From positions 1-51,853 of the forward strand of contig JBFHDK010000013.1 in assembly GCA_041584755.1 (NCBI GenBank): a stretch of DNA of 51,853 bases, written 5' to 3'. This stretch comes from HB2-32-21 sp003448675. Lineage in GTDB: Bacteria; Pseudomonadota; Gammaproteobacteria; Pseudomonadales; Porticoccaceae. Position numbers and translations under genes: made by a program. The notes beneath the pieces were generated by a model. The model had not been told where the DNA came from. It made no database searches and saw only the letters and a list, made by a program, of their open reading frames with translations. This document shows, in pieces, positions 43,093 to 51,853 of the stretch. How positions within the stretch are numbered: the first letter of the stretch is position 1; each line of letters opens with the position of its first letter.

Positions 43093-44259
43093 CTATTCCC
43101 CAAGGGCCAGCCGACGACGCACTGGAGCTGCATAGGCCTCCAGCATGATCTTCTGCTGAGACTCCGACAAGGGAGAAAGCCGCGCGCGCAAGCTCCGCTG
43201 TTTGGCCGCCCAGTCAATTTCGCCCAGTGATTTCTTATAAATATCCAGCTCAGCGGCAGCTCCAAATAGCTGTTCATAGGCGAGCAGATGACTGGCCTGT
43301 AAGCGGTAGTTCAGCAGAATCTGCCTGTCAATGTGATCGGCGGCCTGACCGGCGTCGGCAAAGGGTCCGACGAGACGCTCCCCGAAGGCCACCACGATAT
43401 GGCCTTTATCGCCAACAATGCCCCGGTAGATACTACTAATATCCTCATGTTTATCCTTGACGTAAGTACCCTCGGTTTGCAGCGCGTGTAGCTCGTGTGC
43501 CTTCAGGGCATCACAGGGGTCCCATTCGTAGGAAATGGATACCGGCACCAGGGGCATACGGGCAAGGGCATCACCAAAACTTTCCTGTTTTGGTTTGTTG
43601 AGCACCAGCATCTTCAACAATGCGGTTTCGGTGGTATCTACACCGTCTTTGGCCCGCCCCTCCCGCTGGGCGATCCAGATGGACTGCCGATCCTCGAACA
43701 ACGAGTACTGAATATATGCCGACAGCTGTTGCAAGGCAGCGAGTTTCTCGCGGCGTGCGGTAGCCGAGCGTTTGACGATAAAACTCTTGTTTAAGCGCAT
43801 CAGATCGGAAACAAAAGGTTTGCTCAATAGATTGTCACCGATGGCGATACGCACGGTATCCAGGCCCTGCTCATACAGCGACAGGTTAACCATGGCCGGA
43901 TCCATGGCGATGTCCCGGTGATTACTGAAAAACAGATAGGCCTGCCCCGCTTCCAGCGCTTCAGCTCCAGTTACCTCTAGACTATCGGCCGATCGAGCAA
44001 GCAGAGCGTAAAGTTGAGTGGCGATCAGTTCCTGCAATTGTCTAACGTCTGTCACCCCGCCCAGTTCACTATGCAAGACCCTGGCGATAAGTGGCCGTAC
44101 CAGCCATGGAAACACCCGAGCAAGGCGGGGAAATTTCATGTTGGCAATAGTGTCGAGAAACTCCCTGTCCACCAACACCTGTTCGATGACCCCCGCTACT
44201 TCTTCATCCCGATAGGGGCGGATATCCTCAAAATCGAAATCTGTATTACCTTCAGGCAT
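43093..44259 (-). CDS. Lysophospholipid/glycerol-3-phosphate acyltransferase-family protein
   Basis: A 388-residue acyltransferase-fold protein. Motif I reads FSNHRDIAMDPAM, in which aspartates stand 2 and 6 residues after His rather than the classical spacing of five; motif II FIVKRS; motif III IWIAQREGRAKDG; motif IV VPVSISYEWDPCDA. It is much longer than PlsC (about 250), with an N-terminal region of about 105 residues. It likely transfers acyl groups to a phospholipid precursor, but the exact acceptor is unknown. The DinG-type helicase gene follows within five bases, so the two are likely cotranscribed. Confidence 0.83.
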   Translation of the reverse strand: MPEGNTDFDFEDIRPYRDEEVAGVIEQVLVDREFLDTIANMKFPRLARVFPWLVRPLIARVLHSELGGVTDVRQLQELIATQLYALLARSADSLEVTGAEALEAGQAYLFFSNHRDIAMDPAMVNLSLYEQGLDTVRIAIGDNLLSKPFVSDLMRLNKSFIVKRSATARREKLAALQQLSAYIQYSLFEDRQSIWIAQREGRAKDGVDTTETALLKMLVLNKPKQESFGDALARMPLVPVSISYEWDPCDALKAHELHALQTEGTYVKDKHEDISSIYRGIVGDKGHIVVAFGERLVGPFADAGQAADHIDRQILLNYRLQASHLLAYEQLFGAAAELDIYKKSLGEIDWAAKQRSLRARLSPLSESQQKIMLEAYAAPVRRRLALGE

Positions 44260-44320
44260 TGCGGATTACTCTATTGCGACCCTTGCCCTCGACCCGAGGC
44301 CGTCGGCAAACGTCATATTG

Positions 44321-45370
44321 CTACCGGACGTCGTCGGGTTGCCCGGTGCTGGCGACCGGTTTTTGGCGGGGGTTACGCCAGCGAATATCCTGTTCGTACT
44401 TGTCAACCAGGTGAGCCACATCAAGAATCAGCGCAAAGAGCGCCATGCGCACTAACAGGCCGTTGTCAGTCTGGCGAAAAATCGCCAGATTGGGATTGCT
44501 ATCCAAGTCCGGATCAAGCTCATTGGCTTCCAGTCGGGAATCCCTGGGTAACGGATGCATGATGACCGTATTAGGATCACAGTGGCGGGTATAAATAGCC
44601 TGGTTCAGGCGAAACCGGCCCCGGTATAAGTCCGCCTGGGCGCGATCGTCAAAGCGTTCCTCCTGGATCCGTGTCGAATAGACAATATCCACCTCGCCAA
44701 TGCTCGCTTCCAGGTTGTCTGTCACCGTGACCCAATGACCGGCGTCACGCATGGTTTCCACCAGGGCTCCAGGCATGGCGAGCTCACCAGGGGAAACCAG
44801 CACCACGCGGATATTGCTAAACAGCGACAACAGCTTGCAAAGAGAATGTACCGTACGCCCGAATTTGAGGTCACCCACCATGGCGATTCTCAGCCCGTCC
44901 ACGGTTCTCCCACGACCCTGTAATTCCTTTTCAATGGTATATAAATCCAGCAGCGCCTGGCTGGGATGTTCGTTACTGCCATCGCCGCCGTTGATCACCG
45001 GCACCCGGCTGGCCGAGGCAAACCGAGCCACCGATCCTGCCTCGGGATGGCGCATACAGATAACATCACTGAAACCGGATAGTACCCGCGCGGTATCCTC
45101 CAGCGACTCGCCCTTGACCAGCGACGAGCTGTCCATACCCACGGACTCCCTCACCTCTCCTCCGAGGAGGTTAAACGCCGCGCCAAAACTGATCCGTGTG
45201 CGAGTACTGGCCTCGAAAAACATATTGCCGAGAATCGCGCCTTCCAGAACCCGGGTAAGCCGGGTGCGCTGGGCGTAGGGCTCCATACGATCAGCTGTAC
45301 GGAAAACCCGCTCAATGTCTTCGCGCTGAAATTGCTCGATGGAAAGAATGTGTGCGCCGGGAAAGTCCAC
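44321..45370 (-). CDS. pyrB: Aspartate carbamoyltransferase, catalytic chain
   Basis: Catalyses carbamoyl phosphate plus aspartate to carbamoyl aspartate in pyrimidine synthesis. FFEASTRTRISF carries the carbamoyl-phosphate STRTR motif; later come GDGSNEHPSQALLDLYT, and VIMHPLPRDSRLEANELD for aspartate binding. It has a longer C-terminal end than E. coli PyrB. No pyrI or dihydroorotase-like gene is adjacent. The frame is open further up to a TTG at 45424, but the GTG at 45370 follows AGGG by eight bases and gives a start (VDFPGAHILSIEQF) that fits the family; 349 residues result. The start choice is moderate in certainty. Confidence 0.93.
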   Translation of the reverse strand: MDFPGAHILSIEQFQREDIERVFRTADRMEPYAQRTRLTRVLEGAILGNMFFEASTRTRISFGAAFNLLGGEVRESVGMDSSSLVKGESLEDTARVLSGFSDVICMRHPEAGSVARFASASRVPVINGGDGSNEHPSQALLDLYTIEKELQGRGRTVDGLRIAMVGDLKFGRTVHSLCKLLSLFSNIRVVLVSPGELAMPGALVETMRDAGHWVTVTDNLEASIGEVDIVYSTRIQEERFDDRAQADLYRGRFRLNQAIYTRHCDPNTVIMHPLPRDSRLEANELDPDLDSNPNLAIFRQTDNGLLVRMALFALILDVAHLVDKYEQDIRWRNPRQKPVASTGQPDDVR

Positions 45371-45462
45371 TCGATACCCTGAATCAAGAACGCTGGCGAT
45401 TTTATCGGGTTTACGGTTCGGCAACCAGCAGGGTTAACACCAGAACACAGCGCCTCCGGCGC

Positions 45463-46899
45463 TTAAAGCTGCCCGGCTACCACACCACCCCAGGCCCGCA
45501 ATTCGCCCAGCAGCGCGCGCTTGCTTTCATCCAGGTCGGGATCAGCTTCCAGGGTGTCTAGTTCTTGCTGATAGGCGCCCAGGGTGAGCAGGCCTTTATC
45601 GCCGCCTTCACCGTGCAACCAGCCATGGCGCAGTGCATGCCAGCGGTCCCGCTCCGCCTGGCTCAAGGTATGTTCGGCATATCGGGCCCGGTAGCGAAAC
45701 AACAGTTCACTGTAGCGGGAGTCCTGAAAATTGAATTCAAGGCCTGTCAGTTTTTCTGGCGGCATCGCCCGCACCTGAGTCAGAAGAGCGCGGTCTTGGT
45801 CGGGCATAAAACCCTGATAAAGTGCTGCCTCCACATCCGGTGCTTCTGAATAATCGGCTTCGGCAAACACCCTGCTCACCTTTTCAGCCAGATCCTGAGC
45901 CTGCAAATAACGCCAGTTAGCTTCACAGCGTGTCAGATCGATACCCAGGTTTTTTGCCCGCGCCTCATCGAGCAGACGCGGGGTGGCCACGATGGGACAA
46001 CGATTAATGTGCACGCCCTTCAACGCTACACGTTCCGTACCGGCCGGCAAATCAACAGTACGGGTAAACAAACGTTCACGCAGCGTGTCACTATCCAGAT
46101 CCACCAGCTGACGGGGCTCCGCCATCAGGTTAAAAGCAATAATGGCATTGGCATTGGCGGGATGGCGGCATAACGGCATCATCAGCGCCAGATAGCCATT
46201 ATCCCTGGGCAGGCGGGACGATACGTGCAGAAAAGGTTGGCGCCGTTCCAGATCAATCAACGGGCTCACCTGAGCCTTGGTGCGATGGCCGTAAACGTAA
46301 TCGTAAAGCCTGGGTTGTCGCGACTTCACCAACCTGGCTATGGCAATGGTGGCGCGCACATCGGCCAACGCATCATGGGCATCGCCATGTTCAATGTCAT
46401 TAGCGGCTGTCAGGTCCTCTAACCGGAAACTGGGAGCGCCGTCCTGGTGATCCGGCCAGTTGATACCCTCTGGGCGCAGGGCCCTGGCCAGACGCAACAT
46501 ATCAATAATGTCCCAGCGGGAATTGCCATGCTGCCACTCGCGAGCATAAGGGTCATAGAAGTTGCGGTAGAGGCAAAACCGCGTCACCTCATCGTCAAAG
46601 CGGATCGTGTTATAGCCAACGCCGCAGGTTCCCGGTCGGGACAATTCTCGATGAACCGCCTCAATAAACTGCCATTCGGGCATGCCGGATTGCATCAATG
46701 CCGGCGGGCTAAGGCCGGTTACCAGGCAGGCAGCAGGGTGAGGCAGACGATCAAGGGGCGGCTGACAATAGAGCATTGTCGGCTCACCAATAATATTAAG
46801 GTCAGGGTCGGTTCTGATGCCGGCAAACTGCAAGGGCCGATCCAGCGCGGGATTAAGGCCGGAAGTCTCGTAATCGTGCCAGTAGAGGGTCGGATTCAT
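45463..46899 (-). CDS. sbcB: Exodeoxyribonuclease I
   Basis: A 478-residue DnaQ-fold 3'-5' exonuclease for single-stranded DNA, normal length. Exo I motif YWHDYETSGLNP (Asp/Glu), Exo II GYNTIRFDDEVTRF, Exo III HDALADVRATIAIA (His/Asp) are complete, followed by the SH3-like and helical C-terminal parts (for example RYRARYAEHTLSQAERDRW). It acts in recombination and mismatch repair. It is separated from ompA by a terminator and from the pyrB start by about 90 bases. Confidence 0.96.
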   Translation of the reverse strand: MNPTLYWHDYETSGLNPALDRPLQFAGIRTDPDLNIIGEPTMLYCQPPLDRLPHPAACLVTGLSPPALMQSGMPEWQFIEAVHRELSRPGTCGVGYNTIRFDDEVTRFCLYRNFYDPYAREWQHGNSRWDIIDMLRLARALRPEGINWPDHQDGAPSFRLEDLTAANDIEHGDAHDALADVRATIAIARLVKSRQPRLYDYVYGHRTKAQVSPLIDLERRQPFLHVSSRLPRDNGYLALMMPLCRHPANANAIIAFNLMAEPRQLVDLDSDTLRERLFTRTVDLPAGTERVALKGVHINRCPIVATPRLLDEARAKNLGIDLTRCEANWRYLQAQDLAEKVSRVFAEADYSEAPDVEAALYQGFMPDQDRALLTQVRAMPPEKLTGLEFNFQDSRYSELLFRYRARYAEHTLSQAERDRWHALRHGWLHGEGGDKGLLTLGAYQQELDTLEADPDLDESKRALLGELRAWGGVVAGQL

Positions 46900-46964
46900 G
46901 CCCGCATTACTCCATTACTATGCCCTCGCCAATCCTGGCTTTGGAATACATTTAGGACCGAAAC

Positions 46965-46995
46965 AAAAAACGGCACCGTGAAGATGCCGTTTTTT
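46965..46995. terminator. Intrinsic terminator after ompA
   Basis: The 11-base arms aaaaaacggca (46965-46975) and tgccgtttttt (46985-46995) enclose nine bases. On the minus strand this stops the ompA transcript, which ends at 47031; a T-run continues to 46997 on the plus strand too. Confidence 0.9.
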
Positions 46996-47030
46996 TTACT
47001 GCCGTCAGGCGGCGATAGTTGCTAAGCCCT

Positions 47031-48008
47031 TTAGTCAACTACAACCTCAGTATAGCTCAACTCACCAATAACTCGTCGGTTGCGTGCGCGGCCATCAGCG
47101 GTCGCGTTGTCGGCGATGGGTCGGCTTTCGCCATAGCCAACCGTGGAAATACGGGCGGGGTCTATACCATAGACTTCAGCCAGCTTGGCCTCCACGGCGA
47201 CCACACGACGCTCGGACAAGCCCTGGTTGTATTGCTCGGTACCGATCGAATCGGTGTGACCTTCCAGTACCAGCTCAATATCCTCGTGGGCTTTCATTGC
47301 ATTAGCAACTGCTTCGAGCTCATCACCGTAAATCGCTCGAACCACAGCCTTGTCAAATTCAAACTCGACATTCAGACGCACTGTGATAGTACGGGTTTCG
47401 GGCTCGGCCACCGGTTCGGGTTCCGGCACATACTCGGGCTCGGGTACCGCTGCAGCAACTACAGGCGCGGCTTCCGGGGCTTTGAAATAGTAGTTCAGCG
47501 CTAGGTTAAGAGCGCCATCGTTGAGGTTAGACTCGCTTTCACGGATCTGGTGGAGAAACCGAACATCACCTCGGAATTCCCAGTGGTCACTCAGCATTTT
47601 TGACAAACCGAAGCCAATACTTCCCTGATGGGTGTATTTTTGCTCCGAGCTAGCCAAAATCGGGCCGGATGAGCTCACATCCTGTTCGTAATAGACCGCA
47701 CCCAGAGTAAAATAGGGACGCCAGCTTTCTGTGTCCTCACCAAACCAATAATAGAAATCCAGCTTGGCAAGCTCGAAATCGCTATTTGCGATTTCCGTTC
47801 CTACACCCAGTTCCAGGGCCCAGTCATTGAAAAACCGGTAGCCAACGTTGAGCCCTCCAACGACCGCCTCGTCGGCACCACCAACATAACGGTCACTATC
47901 GAGATAATAACCAGACAAGGACGGTCCAAGATAAAAACCTTCATTTGCATTTGCACTGACTGAACAAGCCAGTACCACTGAACCCAAAACCGCAGTCAAC
48001 TTGCGCAT
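47031..48008 (-). CDS. ompA: OmpA-family outer-membrane protein
   Basis: A 325-residue porin-like protein. Signal peptide MRKLTAVLGSVVLACSVSANA; an eight-stranded beta-barrel domain to about 185 (GFYLGPSLSGYYLDSDRY onward); a Pro-Glu linker (EPEYVPEPEPVAEPE); a C-terminal OmpA domain that binds peptidoglycan (LEGHTDSIGTEQYNQGLSERR, STVGYGESRPIADNATADGR, RNRRV). It tethers the outer membrane to the wall. Expression is probably strong: TATAAT at 48150-48155 upstream and an efficient terminator. Confidence 0.95.
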   Translation of the reverse strand: MRKLTAVLGSVVLACSVSANANEGFYLGPSLSGYYLDSDRYVGGADEAVVGGLNVGYRFFNDWALELGVGTEIANSDFELAKLDFYYWFGEDTESWRPYFTLGAVYYEQDVSSSGPILASSEQKYTHQGSIGFGLSKMLSDHWEFRGDVRFLHQIRESESNLNDGALNLALNYYFKAPEAAPVVAAAVPEPEYVPEPEPVAEPETRTITVRLNVEFEFDKAVVRAIYGDELEAVANAMKAHEDIELVLEGHTDSIGTEQYNQGLSERRVVAVEAKLAEVYGIDPARISTVGYGESRPIADNATADGRARNRRVIGELSYTEVVVD

Positions 48009-48357
48009 TTTTATTTACCTCTCCCTCTTTTGCGGAGCAAACAGCCCCTTGGAAAGCCGGAACCGTGCCGGCATGACATTTAGAACACCGGTGCAAAAAA
48101 ATCAGTTTCAGCACTGGAATTCCCCAATGCACCCGCTTACTTGCGGCTGATTATACATGATAACGCTAATATAAATAAAAACCTCTAACCCTTACATCGA
48201 TAAAGGCTTGCTTCTATCAGGGGCTTAGACCTCTTTTCTAAAGCGTATTGCTCTACGCACCGTCCTCCGTCTGCTAGCGATGCGCCAACATAATTCATAA
48301 CTTGGAAAATATCCGACGAACGCTCATCTATTGCTGACCAGTGGACGTCAACGACAC
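48009..48357 (-). promoter_or_regulatory. ompA upstream region with TATAAT promoter
   Basis: This 349-base gap holds no gene. On the minus strand TATAAT at 48155-48150, with TG just before it, is a strong -10 element; the -35 region is only a loose TTATTT. It predicts an ompA leader of about 135 nt. No small RNA could be recognised. Confidence 0.6.
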
Positions 48358-49875
48358 TTAAGATAGACGCAGCTTGCGTTCCTCAATAACACCACGCCAA
48401 AGTTCTGGCCCACTTTGGTGGACCGAGTTACCCTGGCTATCTACCGCCACTGTCACCGGCATATCATCCACATCAAATTCGTAGACAGCTTCCATCCCCA
48501 GTTCCGGAAAAGCCACGACTCTGGCTTGTTTTATCGCTTTTGAAACCAGGTAGGCAGCACCACCCACGGCCATAAGGTAGACGGCTCGATTGTCACGGAT
48601 GGCCTCAATCGCTACCGGACCACGTTCCGCCTTGCCCACCATACCAATCAAACCGGTCTGTTCCAGCATAGTGCGAGTGAATTTGTCCATGCGGGTAGCG
48701 GTCGTCGGGCCAGCGGGGCCAACCACCTCATCATCCACTGGATCAACCGGCCCCACGTAATAGATCATGCGATTGCTGAAATCCACGGGCAGGGACTCCC
48801 CGGCAGCCAGCATATCAACGATCTTTTTATGGGCTGCATCGCGGCCGGTCAGTAGCTTGCCAGACAAAAGCAGGGTTTCTCCAGGCCGCCAATCGAGGAT
48901 GGTTTCGGCATTCAATTGATCCAGATTTACCCTACGAACGCTATCGCCCACCTCCCAGGAAATATCCGGCCAATCCTCCAGACCGGGTGGTTCAAATGTC
49001 ACCGGACCGGAACCGTCGAGAGTAAAGTGGACATGGCGAGTAGCAGCACAGTTGGGAATAATCGCCACGGCCTTGTTCGCCGCATGGGTAGGGTACTGCT
49101 TAACCTTAACATCGAGCACTGTGGTCAAGCCGCCCAGACCCTGGGCGCCGATGCCCAGATCGTTGACCTTTTCCATCAGCTCCAGACGTAGCTCCTCGCC
49201 CCGATTTACGGGCTCTCGGGCTTGTAATTCCTGAATATTGATAGGGTCAAAAAGTGATTCCTTGGCCATTAGCATGGCCTTTTCCGCCGTGCCACCGATA
49301 CCGACCCCGAGCATGCCAGGCGGGCACCAGCCAGCGCCCATTTTGGGCAACTGCTCAAGCACCCAGTCAACAATGGAGTCGGAGGGGTTCAACATGGCGA
49401 ATTTGGTCTTGGCCTCGGAACCACCGCCCTTGGCCGCCACATAGATATCCAGTTTATCCCCAGGCACCACTTCGTAGTGGATCACCGCCGGCGTATTGTC
49501 GCCGGTATTTTTTCGAGCGCCATCGGGATCATCAAGAATCGAGGCGCGCAGGACATTATCTGGAAACAAATAGGCCCGCCTGACACCCTCGTTGATCATC
49601 TCGGAGACACCCATATCCCCTTGCCACTGGATGTTCATGCCGACCTTGACCAGCACAGTCACGATGCCAGTGTCCTGACAAATCGGTCGGTGCCCCATGG
49701 CGCACATACGGGAATTTACCAGTATCTGGGCCATGGCGTCCCTGGCCGCCTCGGACTCTTCCCTAAGATAGGCCTCGTGAAGTGCCTGAATGAAATCCAG
49801 GGGATGGTAGTAAGAAATATATTGCAGCGCATCAGCAACGCCCTGGATCAAGTCTTCCTGTCGAATAACGGTCAT
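48358..49875 (-). CDS. fumA: Class I fumarate hydratase
   Basis: A 505-residue iron-sulfur fumarase interconverting fumarate and malate in the TCA cycle. The three cluster cysteines are visible: C66 (RPICQDTGI), C184 (AGWCPPGM) and C276 (IIPNCAATRH). The C-terminal beta domain includes RDAAHKKI, NRMIYYVGPVDP and TTATRMDKFT. Normal length, undivided (single-chain) form. The class I type is oxygen-sensitive. It is transcribed toward ompA's upstream region, with no other gene in the unit. Confidence 0.96.
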   Translation of the reverse strand: MTVIRQEDLIQGVADALQYISYYHPLDFIQALHEAYLREESEAARDAMAQILVNSRMCAMGHRPICQDTGIVTVLVKVGMNIQWQGDMGVSEMINEGVRRAYLFPDNVLRASILDDPDGARKNTGDNTPAVIHYEVVPGDKLDIYVAAKGGGSEAKTKFAMLNPSDSIVDWVLEQLPKMGAGWCPPGMLGVGIGGTAEKAMLMAKESLFDPINIQELQAREPVNRGEELRLELMEKVNDLGIGAQGLGGLTTVLDVKVKQYPTHAANKAVAIIPNCAATRHVHFTLDGSGPVTFEPPGLEDWPDISWEVGDSVRRVNLDQLNAETILDWRPGETLLLSGKLLTGRDAAHKKIVDMLAAGESLPVDFSNRMIYYVGPVDPVDDEVVGPAGPTTATRMDKFTRTMLEQTGLIGMVGKAERGPVAIEAIRDNRAVYLMAVGGAAYLVSKAIKQARVVAFPELGMEAVYEFDVDDMPVTVAVDSQGNSVHQSGPELWRGVIEERKLRLS

Positions 49876-49969
49876 GATTTACAACTCTTTTAGAAACATA
49901 GGCACACACGGCGCCATCAGATAATTACGGCAATGGTCGAGTAGTATAAGTAATTAAGCTTCCTGGTCC

Positions 49970-50701
49970 CTAGGGGGCCGGGCTCGACCGCAGCGTCTCC
50001 AGTGTCTGGTTGGTCTGGCGACGAAAGGCATCCACCGACTCCATGGCTTTCTCGTTTGTCCGTAGCCGGCTTTCCAAGCCTCGCAGCTTTTGATCGACAT
50101 CGCGATCGAGCCTTTGTTGTCCCGCTAGCGCTGTTTCCACTCGTTCAGCAATCTCGTCAACTTCTGCTCCCGCCGCCAGAATACTGCTACGCAACTCCCC
50201 AAGCGTCGAAGCTGTTTTTTCATGCGTGGATTTCAAACTGTCGAGACTTTTTTCCAACTGCTTGTTCGCCTTGTCAGCAGCAGCCACTGACATCTGTAGG
50301 GCCTTGATCGATTTTTTATTGCGATCATTGGCGACACCCCAAAGCTTTTTGATCTCCGACCAATGCTTCTCCAGCTCCTTTTGCTGGTCGGATAATTTCA
50401 CCGATAGCGCCGCGCCGGATTGACTGAGGGACTCGTCGGTAGTCTCTATTTTTGCCGCCAGTTCATCGAAACGCTTTTGCAACAGGGCCTGCTGCTGACT
50501 CTGTTGCCAGGAAAACCAACCGAGCCCGGCAAGACCCAGTATCAACAGAAACACGACCACCCAGACAGCACCGCCGCCCCTCGTGGTTTTCGGCGGATCG
50601 ACGCTGGCGAAAGTCGCCTGATAGCCCTTCGCGGGGGCATCCGTTAAATCGCCATCGCGCCGAGCCACAATGGGCTCTCGCCGTGAACCGTTGTCAGTCA
50701 T
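49970..50701 (-). CDS. Single-pass membrane coiled-coil protein, function unknown
   Basis: A 243-residue protein: polar N-terminus (about 45 residues), one membrane segment (VWVVVFLLILGLAGLGWF), then an alpha-helical, Gln/Glu/Lys-rich coiled coil to near the end (QQALLQKRFDELAAKIETTD, KSLDSLKSTHEKTASTLGEL). No domain is recognised. Such type II membrane coiled-coil proteins are common next to central-metabolism genes in this group and may be envelope scaffolds. The ATG at 50701 is preferred over a TTG nine bases upstream. Confidence 0.75.
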   Translation of the reverse strand: MTDNGSRREPIVARRDGDLTDAPAKGYQATFASVDPPKTTRGGGAVWVVVFLLILGLAGLGWFSWQQSQQQALLQKRFDELAAKIETTDESLSQSGAALSVKLSDQQKELEKHWSEIKKLWGVANDRNKKSIKALQMSVAAADKANKQLEKSLDSLKSTHEKTASTLGELRSSILAAGAEVDEIAERVETALAGQQRLDRDVDQKLRGLESRLRTNEKAMESVDAFRRQTNQTLETLRSSPAP

Positions 50702-50773
50702 GGAATCCAATCCGGGAGCTTAGAATTGGTCGAAGATTATACACCCAGACTGGCGCTGCAAATGCCCGCGAGC

Positions 50774-50810
50774 AAACAAAAAAACCGGCTTATGGCCGGT
50801 TTTTTTGTTT
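50774..50810. terminator. Intrinsic terminator after the PuuD-like gene
   Basis: aaacaaaaaaaccgg (50774-50788) pairs with ccggtttttttgttt (50796-50810). On the minus strand it lies 40 bases past the stop codon of the PuuD-like gene and has a long U-run; it is symmetrical and could act both ways. Confidence 0.9.
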
Positions 50811-50849
50811 GGTGACGAATACGCCACCACCGATAACAGCACTCGGTCA

Positions 50850-51512
50850 CTACAATACAGTCAACACCAACTCGGTCACCACTGTCAGCACGATGCTACA
50901 GGAAATCACGCCTTTGACTGTGGTCAGGGGACCCTGTTTACCAACAATAGCATTGACTTCGAGCGCGGCAATGACAAGCAGCATGGCGATTAGGCCAGCG
51001 CCACCGCCATTGACGCTGAGTAGATTGCCCGAGTCATAACCGATATGGGGGGAAGCCAGCATGCAGTAGGCCATGGGGGCGGAAAACAGCGTATTGGTTC
51101 GGGAGGCCAACAGGGCTTTGGCGCCTGCTGCTGCGGTATCACCACCACCTTCAACCAGGCCCAGGGCGATTTTTTGGTTGGGCCAGATAATCAACCAGAC
51201 ATTAAGAAACATCAGTGTTCCAAATAGCGCGCCGACGACGATGTACTCATTCATCACACCCTGCTTCTGGACGCCAAGGAGTAGCACCACGCCGGTAATA
51301 AAAGTAAACATGGCGCCCCAGCGGAACCACCATAGAGCGCTTGGCGCCAGCTTCGCCTTGGCGTCTGACAGAGCTTCAGGCGTAGCTTGTTTAAAATAGC
51401 CGCCCTGAACGAAGTTGAAGTAGTAGAGCAGGCCGATCCAGGCTATCCCAAACAGCAGATGGCCCCAGCGGAACAGGAAGTTAATAAACTCCATCGAAGC
51501 ATAGTTATCCAT
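50850..51512 (-). CDS. Urate hydroxylase PuuD-like membrane protein (no cytochrome domain)
   Basis: A 220-residue integral membrane protein with about six hydrophobic segments, matching the N-terminal membrane domain of urate oxidase PuuD (FLFRWGHLLFGIAWIGLLYYFNF, WWFRWGAMFTFITGVVLLL, IIWPNQKIALG). PuuD proper has a C-terminal cytochrome c domain of about 150 residues; here the protein ends after the membrane part, with no CxxCH. It may depend on a separate electron acceptor or have another role. ATG 51512 is preceded by AAGGGTGAA; in-frame codons upstream lack this. No purine-catabolism gene is adjacent. Confidence 0.8.
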   Translation of the reverse strand: MDNYASMEFINFLFRWGHLLFGIAWIGLLYYFNFVQGGYFKQATPEALSDAKAKLAPSALWWFRWGAMFTFITGVVLLLGVQKQGVMNEYIVVGALFGTLMFLNVWLIIWPNQKIALGLVEGGGDTAAAGAKALLASRTNTLFSAPMAYCMLASPHIGYDSGNLLSVNGGGAGLIAMLLVIAALEVNAIVGKQGPLTTVKGVISCSIVLTVVTELVLTVL

Positions 51513-51754
51513 GCAATTCACCCTTTTTTGTTTAATTGGTTTTGTTAGATTCTTTCGCTCAACAGCTTCCGATGTTTTCGGCGCGCCATCGCGACTTAAC
51601 ACTACCGCCGGCGATCGCGGACTATTCTAGACGTAAACGCAGGACAAAAAAACCATACAGATACAAAGCTTAATGCCATTTTGCCGCTAAAACAGTGTCT
51701 GAATCTGAAAACTGGAAGCCCTACAAGCAAGCTTTGCAGCCACGAGCTACCCAT

Positions 51755-51783
51755 AAAAAAGCCCTGCTGGGCAGGGCTTTTTT
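51755..51783 (-). terminator. Intrinsic terminator of groEL
   Basis: aaaaaagccctgc (51755-51767) pairs with gcagggctttttt (51771-51783) around a three-base loop. The U-run falls on the minus strand downstream of the groEL stop codon. Confidence 0.93.
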
Positions 51784-51814
51784 AATACCGCATTTTCAGC
51801 AGTTGGTGGGGCGC

Positions 51815-51853
51815 TTACATCATGCCGCCCATACCACCCATACCGCCCATGCC
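51815..51853 (-). CDS. groEL: Chaperonin GroEL, C-terminal tail only
   Basis: Twelve codons plus TAA remain at the window edge. Read on the minus strand they give GMGGMGGMGGMM, the Gly-Met repeat tail that ends GroEL in proteobacteria. The rest of the gene lies beyond the window. Confidence 0.9.
   Translation of the reverse strand, partial: GMGGMGGMGGMM

Noticed and set aside
1..51853. CRISPR arrays, insertion sequences, tRNA or rRNA genes
   Set aside because: No spaced repeat array, transposase frame, terminal inverted repeats or tRNA-like cloverleaf was noticed on reading; a tRNAscan or ISfinder run could confirm.

Overview
The window reads as chromosome of a gammaproteobacterium, probably a marine, aerobic heterotroph. 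This rests on the mix of genes (xseB-ispA-dxs, stand-alone pyrB, sbcB, class I fumarase, OmpA, GroEL with a GMGGM-type tail) and on a Csr/Rsm-type small RNA with a GacA/UvrY-like box. The many SDR, luciferase-like and metallo-hydrolase genes resemble Cellvibrionales/Spongiibacteraceae-like bacteria, but that lineage is inference. No phage, IS element, CRISPR array or tRNA was seen.

Layout. 1-4.5 kb: the 3' part of selO, a homocysteine-forming sulfhydrylase (metY), a TIGR01777 epimerase and a class I polyphosphate kinase 2; two short perfect or near-perfect tandem repeats lie here. 4.6-13.9 kb: one tightly overlapping plus-strand operon of eleven genes (DUF523/DUF1722 protein, MerR/CarH-like regulator, photolyase, SnoaL-like protein, SDR, FAD oxidoreductase, DUF1365, cyclopropane-fatty-acid-synthase-like methyltransferase, DUF2878, chalcone-isomerase-like protein, phage-type protein). 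It is preceded by a promoter embedded in TTGTACAA boxes. This is a light/singlet-oxygen type stress operon coupling DNA repair to membrane-lipid modification.

14.1-29.1 kb: an almost entirely minus-strand accessory island: MFS carrier, five SDRs, a Zn-alcohol dehydrogenase, three metallo-beta-lactamase-fold hydrolases, two unrelated luciferase-like flavoenzymes, two tandem dodecins, DUF2889, an SRAP protein and an alpha/beta-hydrolase whose nucleophile serine is replaced by glycine. Together they look like an undescribed route for uptake and oxidative breakdown of an alicyclic or lactone-type compound (inference). 29.9-35.5 kb: RND adaptor and pump, then an NSS-type sodium symporter. 35.6-36.9 kb: an SDR lacking the YxxxK motif, and an HNH endonuclease.

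37-51.9 kb: housekeeping. The 780-base gap before xseB holds a minus-strand, roughly 360-nt CsrB/RsmZ-like RNA (16 GGA motifs, intrinsic terminator, upstream GacA-like box). Then come xseB-ispA-dxs (plus strand), and on the minus strand a DinG-type helicase, an acyltransferase, pyrB, sbcB, ompA, fumarase, a membrane coiled-coil protein, a PuuD-like membrane protein and the last codons of groEL. Several clear hairpin terminators separate these units.
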